A DNA stretch of 51,535 bases from Clostridia bacterium. GTDB taxonomy: Bacteria; Bacillota; Clostridia; Christensenellales; Aristaeellaceae. Shown piece after piece: positions 15,786-23,537 of the stretch. Every line of letters begins with the position of its first letter. Position 1 is the stretch's first letter. The notes below the pieces were generated by a model. It ran no database searches. It was not told the DNA's origin and saw nothing but the letters and a program-made list of their open reading frames with translations. The stretch spans positions 1 through 51,535 of the forward strand of contig JAUNJB010000006.1 of the NCBI GenBank assembly GCA_030535375.1, given 5' to 3'. Made by a program: the position numbers and the translations under genes.

Positions 15786-15795
15786 GATTGACAAG

Positions 15796-15877
15796 AAATT
15801 GCGTAAAAATCGGGCGCGTTCGCCCTCATCGGATGATTTGCGGAGATTTTCGGAAGTGGGAGCGGCCGCTGGCCGCT
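15796..15877. repeat. Composite repeat, module B copy 2
   Basis: Same 82-bp unit as 5091-5172, from AAATTGCGTAAAAATCGG to GGCCGCTGGCCGCT, in the same orientation. It again lies at a convergent gene junction. Confidence 0.85.
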
Positions 15878-15880
15878 AGA

Positions 15881-15968
15881 AAATTGCGCGAAAAACCGGG
15901 CAGCGAGCACAGAAACACTTTGGAGTGGGAAGTGCTTCGGATGTGGGAGTGCGCATGGCGCACTTTTT
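15881..15968. repeat. Composite repeat, module A copy 3
   Basis: Matches 4991-5080 and 5173-5256, including CAGAAACACTTTGGAGT and the terminal hairpin. The hairpin here is GTGCGCATGGCGCAC, changed on both arms relative to the other copies so that pairing is kept. It is followed by TTTTTG. It ends 22 bases before the stop of the convergent VanY gene. Confidence 0.85.
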
Positions 15969-15989
15969 GTTTTGCGGTCTGAGAGGGGC

Positions 15990-17195
15990 TCATAGTCCCA
16001 TCTTTTCGACATATTCTTCCAGACACCAGTTGTTGGCGGTCATCACCGCGGCGGCCTCCACGCCGACATAGCGGAAGTGCCAGGACTCCGCGAGGAAACC
16101 CGTGATGCTCTGTTTCTCCTCGGTGAAGCGGACGACAAATCCGTATTCGTGGCAGTGCTTGTGCAGCCATTTCTGCTGCTCGGTGCCGGTAAAGCTCACG
16201 CCCGGCACGGTGATGTCAAATGCGAGGCCTGTCTGGTGCTCGCTCGTTCCGGCGGGGGCGACGGTCTGATACGTCGCGGAAAGGCACCGTTCGGTGGACC
16301 AGCTGGGATTGTTCTTCTTGTAGGTGGCGACGGAGTTGTCCACCAGCTGCTGCTGATCGGCATAGCCGCGATAGGCCGAGGACACCTGCCAATTGCCGAT
16401 GCCGTCCTCGATGGCGGCCTCAAGCATTTCGCCGAGCGCCTGCACGGCCGTGCGGTTGGCCTTGGTGCCGCTGTACTTGACCTTGAGCACATCGGAGGAA
16501 ATCACGCTCTCGATGGTGACCAGATCGGTGGGCATATAGTTCTTGTCGAGGGTGTTGTCCCGGTTTACCAGGATCAAAAAGTCCATCGGAGGCGCCTCCG
16601 CGGCGGAGAGCGCGTCGCCGCTGTAGAGCAGCGCCTGCGTCATGGCGCCGGCCAGGCCGTCCGCGCTCAGTCCGTTGACCGCCTGAAACATGATCACGGC
16701 ATCCTGCGTGTTGTTGCCGAAGGAGCCGTCTGCCGCGTCGTTCAGGTAGCCGAGCTCGATCAGCGCCTCCTGAAGCTTCTTGACATCGCTGCCGGTCGAG
16801 CCCTTTTTGAGCGTGCGTGCGGTCTCGGGCGTGGCGGTGAGGGCTGCGGTGGGCTGCGGCGTGGGTGTGGCCGCCGGATCGGGCGTCGGCGTATCGGGAA
16901 TCAGATCCGCGCCGCCGAAGCCATATTGCGCGCCGAACGGCGCGTAGACCGCCGGTGTGGGGGTGACGGTGGGTTCCGGCTCGGGGGTGGGCTCTGCGGT
17001 TTCGGCGTTTTCGGGGACGGCCTGATCCGTGGCTTGCTCCCCGGGATCGATCTTCGGCATCAGCGAGGTCATGCCGACGCACACGAGCACCACCAGCATC
17101 ACGGCCAAAGCCGCGATGAGCACGCGAAAGACGGGATTGTCCTGCGGCCTGCGCCGCTTTTTGCGGTGTGTGGGCCGCCTGTTTGTATTGCGCAT
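15990..17195 (-). CDS. Membrane-anchored VanY-type D,D-carboxypeptidase with peptidoglycan-binding domain
   Basis: 401 residues. An Arg/Lys-rich cytoplasmic N-terminus, one membrane segment (about residues 24-45), a Pro/Thr-rich linker (60-125), one PG_binding_1 domain (129-192) and a C-terminal VanY peptidase domain (about 205-395). The zinc motifs are present: SEHQTGLAFD (H320, D327) and ESWHFRYVG (H373, with E370 as general base). The family removes the terminal D-Ala from peptidoglycan stems. AGGAGG stands 5 bases before the ATG. It follows the SGNH1 gene by 51 bp on the same strand and may be the last gene of the glycan operon. Confidence 0.9.
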   Translation of the reverse strand: MRNTNRRPTHRKKRRRPQDNPVFRVLIAALAVMLVVLVCVGMTSLMPKIDPGEQATDQAVPENAETAEPTPEPEPTVTPTPAVYAPFGAQYGFGGADLIPDTPTPDPAATPTPQPTAALTATPETARTLKKGSTGSDVKKLQEALIELGYLNDAADGSFGNNTQDAVIMFQAVNGLSADGLAGAMTQALLYSGDALSAAEAPPMDFLILVNRDNTLDKNYMPTDLVTIESVISSDVLKVKYSGTKANRTAVQALGEMLEAAIEDGIGNWQVSSAYRGYADQQQLVDNSVATYKKNNPSWSTERCLSATYQTVAPAGTSEHQTGLAFDITVPGVSFTGTEQQKWLHKHCHEYGFVVRFTEEKQSITGFLAESWHFRYVGVEAAAVMTANNWCLEEYVEKMGL

Positions 17196-17246
17196 GTGTC
17201 CTCCTGATAGATGACGGTGATATGTGGATGATGGAGACGGGCGGGG

Positions 17247-18305
17247 TCAGAAGATCCAACCGCCCGCGTCGATCAGCGCGTTTGCCCAGCTGCGGAGCTG
17301 ATCCGTGGCACTGTCAAGCCGGCTTCTGTCCCCGACAAGGCCGTCCCCGGCCGCGATGCACTCGGTGATGGCGTCGTTGATCCATTGGCCGTAATGCAGC
17401 GTATCCTTATAATTGTAAAGATCGAGCACCCATTCCTCACGCGCGGAAAAGTCGTAGATGCGGACATTCGGATAGGCGCAGAGGGCGTCATAGCAGACGC
17501 CGCGCAGCGTGAGCATGGCCTCAAGCGTGCCCTTGCTGAGCATGGTGGACCACTCCGCGGCGGAATACGGCGGAAAGAAGATGTCAAACTGTGTCTCGGG
17601 ATGCGCTTCGATGAAGGGAATCAGATGGGCATGGAGATTCTGCTGCGCGATTTCCACGCGGGCATCCGGGGCGAGCGCGGTGTCCGGCCGGGCAAACACG
17701 GCGTTGTAAAGCGCGACGGGGCCGTAGTCGTCCTGGCCCGCCCAGCAGTACATGGTGTCGCGGATGGAGTCGTCCTGCGTCTGTCCCCACGCGCGCAGGC
17801 AGCGCGGCAGGAACGAGCCGAGCACGGAGCGGTTGAGCCAGTACGACGTATCGTTGAGGAGGTTGTCGTCGTAGAGGTAGAGCGGCACGTCGCTGCCCGT
17901 CTGATCGAGGCGGCCGATGAAGGAGTAGACGTCCAGGCCGTAGACGATGCGCTTCATCTCGTGCGTGTCAAACGCCAGCTGCATCAGCAGCGCATGGTTA
18001 TAGGCCGTGCCTGCGGAGGTGCACAGCTTGATAAAGCGCCCGCCGAGCACTTCGTCCATCTGCGTCGGCCGGAAGTTTTCCGTGACCGATGTGCCGACGA
18101 TGGCGCTGTCGTATTCATAATGGCGCGCGATGCCGGCGTTTGAATAGACCTGCGTGGTGTTGTCGATCGGGGGCATGTAGAGCGTGGCCAGCCGGTAGAC
18201 CTGGAAGGGATCGATCGCAATCACCAGCGCGCTCATCGCGGCGATGGCGCAGACCAAAGCCGATACGCACAGCAGCGCCCAAGTTTTTTTCTTCATCATG
18301 ATCAT
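17247..18305 (-). CDS. Membrane-anchored SGNH-type protein, paralogue 1
   Basis: 352 residues, no recognised named family. One N-terminal membrane anchor (about 8-30) is followed by an extracytoplasmic domain. The features fit an SGNH/GDSL hydrolase fold of the DltD/AlgX kind: Ser nucleophile candidate S73 in IVGTSVTENF and a D-x-x-H pair (D301, H304) in DTLHYGQWIND. It shares with paralogues 2 and 3 the segments DPF-x-x-Y, YSNAGIA, YLYDDNLLND and FFPPYS. The start is uncertain: several ATGs follow each other and no clear Shine-Dalgarno is seen. It lies 40 bp downstream of the MBOAT gene. Inferred to move an acyl group to or from a surface polymer. Confidence 0.75.
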   Translation of the reverse strand: MIMMKKKTWALLCVSALVCAIAAMSALVIAIDPFQVYRLATLYMPPIDNTTQVYSNAGIARHYEYDSAIVGTSVTENFRPTQMDEVLGGRFIKLCTSAGTAYNHALLMQLAFDTHEMKRIVYGLDVYSFIGRLDQTGSDVPLYLYDDNLLNDTSYWLNRSVLGSFLPRCLRAWGQTQDDSIRDTMYCWAGQDDYGPVALYNAVFARPDTALAPDARVEIAQQNLHAHLIPFIEAHPETQFDIFFPPYSAAEWSTMLSKGTLEAMLTLRGVCYDALCAYPNVRIYDFSAREEWVLDLYNYKDTLHYGQWINDAITECIAAGDGLVGDRSRLDSATDQLRSWANALIDAGGWIF

Positions 18306-18345
18306 CAAAGGGTTAGGAGGGGACGAGGGGAAGCGGGGCGCCCGC

Positions 18346-19779
18346 TTAGAAATTGAAATAGAGGAAGACGCTGACGCCCGACAGGGACAGCGTGCAGTAG
18401 AGGATCAGCACGACGGTGGAAAAGGCGTTGAGCAGCGTGGGCCTGAACGCCATGGTCTTTTCGTATGTGTTGCGCATGCCCAGGCAGGCGAAGAGCGAGA
18501 GGGCATACCATACCATCATGTACAGCGCGTTGTAGCCCGGGTGGAAGCCGCCGGGCAGCGCGAAAGCGGAGGTGAGCTCGCTGCGCAGCGGCCCGAAGTC
18601 CATCATGAACATCGATTTGACGATTGCAAGCGCGTCCGGCAGGTTTGTCGCCCGGAAGAAGACCCATGCCACGACGACAAAGCCGAACGTGAGAATCCAC
18701 TGCAGGGCGGGATGCAGCGCATCGTATGGCCTGCGGAAGAGGCGGTAGCACACGCTTGCCACGCCGTGCATCAGGCCCCAGAGCAGGAACAGCCAGCCCG
18801 CGCCGTGCCACAGACCGCTGGCCAGGAACACGATCAGCAGGTTGACGCAGGTGCGCGCCAGGCCCCTGCGGCTGCCGCCCAGAGGGAAGTAGATGTAGGT
18901 GGTCAGGAAGCGGGAGAGAGTGATGTGCCAGCGCTGCCAGAATTCGCGGATGTTCAGGCTCTTGTAGGGAGAGTTGAAGTTGATGGGGAGCTTGATGTTG
19001 AACATCAGGCCCACGCCGGTGGCCACATCGCAATAGCCGGAGAAGTCGAAGTAGAGCTGGAGGGTGTAGCCGATGGCGACGAACCATGCCTCCGCGGTGT
19101 TGAGCGTCTGGGCGGAGGCAAAGCCCGCCTCCACGGCGATGCCGAACGTATCCGCGACGACGACCTTTTTGAACAAGCCCAGCGCGAAGGCGTAGAGGCC
19201 GGGAGCGAAATTGTCGAAGTGAAAGTGCCGGTTCTTGCTGTCGGCGAACTGAGGGACGATCTCGCTGTGCAGCACGATCGGGCCGGCGACCAGCTGGGGG
19301 AAGAAGGTGACGAACAGCGCATAGTCGAGAATGTTGTAGCGCGGCACCGTGCGCCTGTAGCTGTCGATGACGTAGGAGAGCTGCTGGAAGGTGAAAAAGG
19401 AGATGCCCAGCGGCAGCGCCAGACGGTTGAGCGCGAAGGTGAAGCCGAACGCGCTGTTGAGATTCTCACAGAAGAAATCGTGGTATTTGAAGTAGAACAG
19501 CACGCCCAGATTGAGAAGGAGGCCCAGCAGCATCAGCGGCAGGCGGACGGATTTGCTGTCCGCCCGGAGCATCAGCTGGCTGAGCGCGTAATTGACCAGG
19601 ATGCTGGCCGCGATGATGGGCACGTAGCTGGGGTTGTTGTAGCCGTAAAATACGAACGATGCCAACACGAGGAAGACCTTGTTGAGCTGCACGCGCTCGG
19701 GAAGCCTGCCCAGCAGGAAGTACCCGAGCAGCGTCAGCGGCAGAAAGGCCAGCATGAAGACGTAGGAATTAAACAGCAT
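18346..19779 (-). CDS. MBOAT-family O-acyltransferase (AlgI/DltB-like)
   Basis: 477 residues, polytopic. Family motifs are intact: WQRWHITLSRFLTTYIYFP with H285, and SGLWHGAGW with the invariant catalytic H325. FYFKYHDFF and LPLGISFFTFQQLSYVID near residues 95-140 are typical AlgI-type segments. AlgI/PatA/DltB proteins carry acyl groups across the membrane to an extracytoplasmic partner of the SGNH class. Here the partners are probably the three flanking SGNH-type proteins. The context lacks dltA/dltC, so D-alanylation is unlikely and O-acetylation is more plausible. An AGGAG-like site (AAAAGGAGAA) lies just before the ATG. Confidence 0.93.
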   Translation of the reverse strand: MLFNSYVFMLAFLPLTLLGYFLLGRLPERVQLNKVFLVLASFVFYGYNNPSYVPIIAASILVNYALSQLMLRADSKSVRLPLMLLGLLLNLGVLFYFKYHDFFCENLNSAFGFTFALNRLALPLGISFFTFQQLSYVIDSYRRTVPRYNILDYALFVTFFPQLVAGPIVLHSEIVPQFADSKNRHFHFDNFAPGLYAFALGLFKKVVVADTFGIAVEAGFASAQTLNTAEAWFVAIGYTLQLYFDFSGYCDVATGVGLMFNIKLPINFNSPYKSLNIREFWQRWHITLSRFLTTYIYFPLGGSRRGLARTCVNLLIVFLASGLWHGAGWLFLLWGLMHGVASVCYRLFRRPYDALHPALQWILTFGFVVVAWVFFRATNLPDALAIVKSMFMMDFGPLRSELTSAFALPGGFHPGYNALYMMVWYALSLFACLGMRNTYEKTMAFRPTLLNAFSTVVLILYCTLSLSGVSVFLYFNF

Positions 19780-19836
19780 AGCGGTTCTCCTTTTGCGTAT
19801 CTTGTGAGCGGATGGCGGGGATGAGTGCGCGCGGCG

Positions 19837-20931
19837 TCACGGCGTCCTTTCCTCCGACAGAGCGGCGAAGGATTCCGGCCACGCGCCCTGCGCGCGGACA
19901 AAGTCCACATAGCGGCGGATGACGGCGTCGTTTTCCTGTGCCTGGGACACGCTGGTTATCCGCAGGCGGTTCTCGCAGATGGCCTGCGCCATCGCCTCAT
20001 TGATCCACGGGCCGTAGTGGGAAATGTCGATGTAGTTGTCAAGAGCGGTGATCCAGTCGGTCTGCGCCTGGAAATCGAAGATTTTCACGTTTTCGTACGG
20101 CAGCAGCGCGGAGACGATGGCCTCCTTCTGATTCATGTGGTAATGCAGCATGCCGCTCTGATAGAAATCCACCCAGCGCGCGAGCGAGTACGGCGGAAAG
20201 AAGAAGAGGAACTCCGTCCCGGGATGCGCCTCGATGAAGGGGATCAGATTGTATTGCACGTTGAGCAGCGTCTGCTGCGAGAGCTGGGGATCGCTCTCAA
20301 GCGGGACCTGAGAAACCTCATCGCCGGAGATCGTGAAGCCGCGCAGCGCGGCGTCCTTCCCATATTCATAGAGATCGCCCCAGCTGTACATGTCGTCGCG
20401 CAGCGTGTCGCTGTGCCGGCCCAGCGTGGCGAGGCATTCGGGAATGTAGCGCGCCAGCACGCTCTGGTTGAACCAATACTGCACGTCGTTGAGCAGGTTA
20501 TCGTCGTAGAGATAATCCGGCATCTCGCACTTGGGCGCGGTGTAGAAGTAGGTCATCAGCTCGATGTCGATGCCGTAGAGCACGCGCCTTACATCGTGCG
20601 TGGAAAAGGCCATGTCCATCATCTGCTTGTGGTTGAACGGGGAGCCCGCGTTGACCGGAATCTTCACAAACTGTCCGCCGAACAGCGCATCGAGCTGGCT
20701 GGGCTTGAAGTTCTCGGTCATCGAGGAGCCGATGACGATGCTGTCGTATGCATAGGATTTGGCGATGCCGGCGTTTGAATAGATCTGCGTGCCGTTGGTG
20801 ATGGGCGGGATGAACGCCGTCGCCTGGTGATAGATTTCAAACGGATCGACAAGCACCACGGAACCGACGATGCCCCCAAGCCCGCCCGCGAGCAGGATCA
20901 GGGTCAGCGCGGCCCATTGTTTTCGGGTCAT
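19837..20931 (-). CDS. Membrane-anchored SGNH-type protein, paralogue 2
   Basis: 364 residues with one N-terminal anchor (about 6-28) and an extracytoplasmic domain homologous to paralogues 1 and 3. Candidate catalytic residues are S70 in VIGSSMTENF and D302/H305 in IDISHYGPWIN. Shared blocks are YSNAGIAKSY (51-60), YGIDIE, YLYDDNLLNDVQYWFNQSVL (140-159) and FFPPYSL. AAAGGAG precedes the ATG by 7 bases. It lies between the MBOAT gene (57 bp gap) and paralogue 3 (33 bp gap). The exact reaction is not known; transfer of an acyl group delivered by the MBOAT protein is the leading inference. Confidence 0.75.
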   Translation of the reverse strand: MTRKQWAALTLILLAGGLGGIVGSVVLVDPFEIYHQATAFIPPITNGTQIYSNAGIAKSYAYDSIVIGSSMTENFKPSQLDALFGGQFVKIPVNAGSPFNHKQMMDMAFSTHDVRRVLYGIDIELMTYFYTAPKCEMPDYLYDDNLLNDVQYWFNQSVLARYIPECLATLGRHSDTLRDDMYSWGDLYEYGKDAALRGFTISGDEVSQVPLESDPQLSQQTLLNVQYNLIPFIEAHPGTEFLFFFPPYSLARWVDFYQSGMLHYHMNQKEAIVSALLPYENVKIFDFQAQTDWITALDNYIDISHYGPWINEAMAQAICENRLRITSVSQAQENDAVIRRYVDFVRAQGAWPESFAALSEERTP

Positions 20932-20964
20932 GAAAGCGCTCCTTTGCTGGAGAGATGGAAGGGA

Positions 20965-21999
20965 TCATGGAAACAGCGCGCAGACGGCCTCGCGCAGCGC
21001 GCGCAGATTCTCCTGCACCTGCGAGGCGTCGGTGACGAGAAACCGCCCCTGTGCCATGGCCTGCGCCATCGCGTCGTTGACGGGGGAGGTGTAGTGGATC
21101 AGGTCAAAGTACAGGCCGTAGTTTGTAACCCATTCGTCGTTCATCTGGAAATCGAAGAGCTGCACGTTGGGCTCGCCGAGCAGCGCATCCTGCAGCAGCG
21201 CCTTTTGCGCGAGGCAGGCGTCAAGGCTGCCGTCCGCCGCCTGCTTGGCCCAGTACAGCAGCGAGTAGGGCGGGAAGAAGATGGTGAACGTCGTCTCCCT
21301 GTGCGCCTGAACGTAGGGCAGCAGATTGTGTTCGAGGTTCATTTGGGCGAATTCCACGGCCCCTGTGGGATCGCTCTGCTCGGGCAGGACGGTCAGATCC
21401 ACGAGCGCGAGCAGGCCGTCCTCACCGGGAAGCTCGGGCGGGTCCCAGAAGTACATCCCGTCGCGCGCGGCCTCGGGATCGGGCGTGCCCAGGCGGGAGA
21501 GCGCGTCGGGGATGGCGGTCAGCAGCACGCTGCGGTTGAACCAGTACTGCACATCGTTGAACAGATTGTCGTCGTACAGATAGTCCGGGGAGACGGCCTT
21601 CTGATTGGTGTGGTACTGCGAGAAGGCGAACAGATCGAGCCCGTATACCACGCGGGACACCTCGTGCGTTCTGAAGGCGATGTCCATCATCTTGGCGTGA
21701 TCGAGCGCCAGGCCGCCGTTCATGCACAGCTTGACAAAGCGTCCTCCGAGGGCGGCTTCATACACGCTGGGCGTGCAGTTCTCGGTGACGGAGGTGCCGA
21801 TGATGATGCTGTCGTAATCGTAGGATTTGGCAACGCCCGCGTTGGAATAGGACTGCGTGCCGCTGGCGTAGGCGGGCTGATAGAACAGGGCACGGTGATA
21901 GATCTCGTAGGGATCGACGATCACCACCATGAGGATGATCGCGGCGGCCAGCAGCGCGAGCATCGCGGCGGTGAGCACGCACCAGCGCTTTGTGCTCAT
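20965..21999 (-). CDS. Membrane-anchored SGNH-type protein, paralogue 3
   Basis: 344 residues from the ATG at 21999, preceded by AAGGAGG; 15 further upstream codons are rejected. One anchor (about 7-28), then the shared extracytoplasmic domain. Candidate catalytic residues are S70 in IIGTSVTENC and D299/H302 in DLIHYTSPVND. Shared blocks: YSNAGVAKSY, YGLDLF, YLYDDNLFNDVQYWFNRSVL and FFPPYSL. The ATG overlaps the stop of the upstream DUF6020-like gene (ATGA), implying translational coupling. Residue conservation around the putative active site argues that all three paralogues are functional enzymes rather than decayed copies. Confidence 0.75.
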   Translation of the reverse strand: MSTKRWCVLTAAMLALLAAAIILMVVIVDPYEIYHRALFYQPAYASGTQSYSNAGVAKSYDYDSIIIGTSVTENCTPSVYEAALGGRFVKLCMNGGLALDHAKMMDIAFRTHEVSRVVYGLDLFAFSQYHTNQKAVSPDYLYDDNLFNDVQYWFNRSVLLTAIPDALSRLGTPDPEAARDGMYFWDPPELPGEDGLLALVDLTVLPEQSDPTGAVEFAQMNLEHNLLPYVQAHRETTFTIFFPPYSLLYWAKQAADGSLDACLAQKALLQDALLGEPNVQLFDFQMNDEWVTNYGLYFDLIHYTSPVNDAMAQAMAQGRFLVTDASQVQENLRALREAVCALFP

Positions 22000-23537
22000 G
22001 GCGCCTCCTTGCCGCCTGCGCGGGCCAGAAGCACGGCCAGACACAGCGGAAAGAGCATCGGCGTGCTGATGTAAAAGCGGAAATCGGTGGGGCTGGAGAG
22101 CACCAGCGACGTGACCAGATCATAGCAGATGAGCATGGCGGGGAGCGTCAGCGCGGAAAGCGGGCGATGAAGCGCGAACAGCACGCAGGCGAGCATCACC
22201 AGCAGAAGGAAGAAGCCGGGATTCCAGAACAGCCAGGAGACGGCCGGTTCCGCCGAATAGCGGCACAGGGCATTGAGCACGCGGTGCACGATGGGAATTC
22301 CCGTCTGGTGATAGTCGTAGAAATGGGGATCGACGTAGGGGGACATTCGCCAGTAGGAATCGCCGAACGGCAGAAGCGGCATCTGCCACAGCCCCGCGAG
22401 CGCCTCAAGGGCCAGCTGCGGCTCGGCGCGGGCCGCGCGCAGCGCAAAGCCGAAGATCTGGGGCAGCGTGTATTCGGAGATGTCGTAATCGCCCAGATAC
22501 CACTTGATTTCATTCCAGTCGCCCACGGCGTCATGGTCATAATAGGTCTGCCAGTCCGCGATTCTGTTCAGGTAGGCGACGGTCTCTTCGTCAAGGGACT
22601 GCGGCGCCTCCGCGTACACATGGGTGAGCACGACCATCGGCAGGCCGAACGTTTCGGAGGTGCTGCCGGCCGTGGGCGCGACATCAAAGGCGCTGTAAAG
22701 CGGCCCCTTGACCGCGGCAAAGAGCAAAACGGCGGTCAGCAGCGACGCGCCCAGGCGCTTGAATTGCCCGGGGAAGCTGATCAGCAGCCACACGGCGGCG
22801 GGCAGCGTCAGCGCCGGGCCGTTGTGGCGCAGGATGGAGGCGAGGCACAGCGTGAGCCCCAGCGCCGCGATGTGCGGCGGCCGGGAGAGCCACGCGCCGC
22901 GCGAGCAATGGATTTCGAGGATCTGCGCTGCCAGGAAGAGCGCGCAGATGGCGAACGCGCAGTCTTTCCACAGGAAGGACATCATGTTGCAGATGGCCGG
23001 ACTCAGGCAGAGATAGGCGACGGACAGCAGCCACAGCGGACGCGGAAAGCGCCATCGCCGGAGCACCGCGGCCATGTAGCCTACCGCCAGCGCATAGCAC
23101 AGCAGCTGCGCGCCCAGCACGAAGACCGGGTGATCGCAGATGCGCGTGAGCGCGTAGAGCATCAGCGTGTGCAGCGCGGGATGGTGGTTGTCAAACTCGA
23201 AGGCCTCGATCTGAATCCACTGGATGACCGTGTCCGAGGAGAAGCCGCCGGGATAAAAGCCGGCCAGATATACGCACAGGCACAGCGCGCACAGCCCGGC
23301 CGAGGCCCAAAAGACGCGCGGAGAAAGGCGGTCTGGCTCGGCGCTGACGGACAGGCCCCACGCGCCGAAGCGCCGGGAACCCAGCAGCAGGAGCGCGAAA
23401 ATGATGGCGGCGGCCGCAAGCAGCGCGGCCAGGGGGATGGTGTGCCCGATGGAGAGCACGAGGATGCACGCGGCATACAGCGCGACGAGCGCGCACATCA
23501 GGCCATGCGCGGCCTTGGCGAGGAACGCGGTTTTCAT
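21996..23537 (-). CDS. Polytopic membrane protein, DUF6020-like (GT-C-type glycosyltransferase candidate)
   Basis: 513 residues with about a dozen hydrophobic segments. The first large loop contains FYPGGFSSDTVIQWIQIE, with an acidic residue, and then DNHHPALHT. This arrangement is seen in DUF6020 proteins and resembles the GT-C glycosyltransferase fold. An extracytoplasmic loop (about 300-345) is Asp/Tyr rich. GT-C enzymes use lipid-linked sugars on the outer face of the membrane; the substrate is unknown. The start overlaps the previous gene by 4 bases and the stop overlaps paralogue 3 by 4 bases, so the three genes are tightly coupled. Confidence 0.75.
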   Translation of the reverse strand: MKTAFLAKAAHGLMCALVALYAACILVLSIGHTIPLAALLAAAAIIFALLLLGSRRFGAWGLSVSAEPDRLSPRVFWASAGLCALCLCVYLAGFYPGGFSSDTVIQWIQIEAFEFDNHHPALHTLMLYALTRICDHPVFVLGAQLLCYALAVGYMAAVLRRWRFPRPLWLLSVAYLCLSPAICNMMSFLWKDCAFAICALFLAAQILEIHCSRGAWLSRPPHIAALGLTLCLASILRHNGPALTLPAAVWLLISFPGQFKRLGASLLTAVLLFAAVKGPLYSAFDVAPTAGSTSETFGLPMVVLTHVYAEAPQSLDEETVAYLNRIADWQTYYDHDAVGDWNEIKWYLGDYDISEYTLPQIFGFALRAARAEPQLALEALAGLWQMPLLPFGDSYWRMSPYVDPHFYDYHQTGIPIVHRVLNALCRYSAEPAVSWLFWNPGFFLLLVMLACVLFALHRPLSALTLPAMLICYDLVTSLVLSSPTDFRFYISTPMLFPLCLAVLLARAGGKEAP

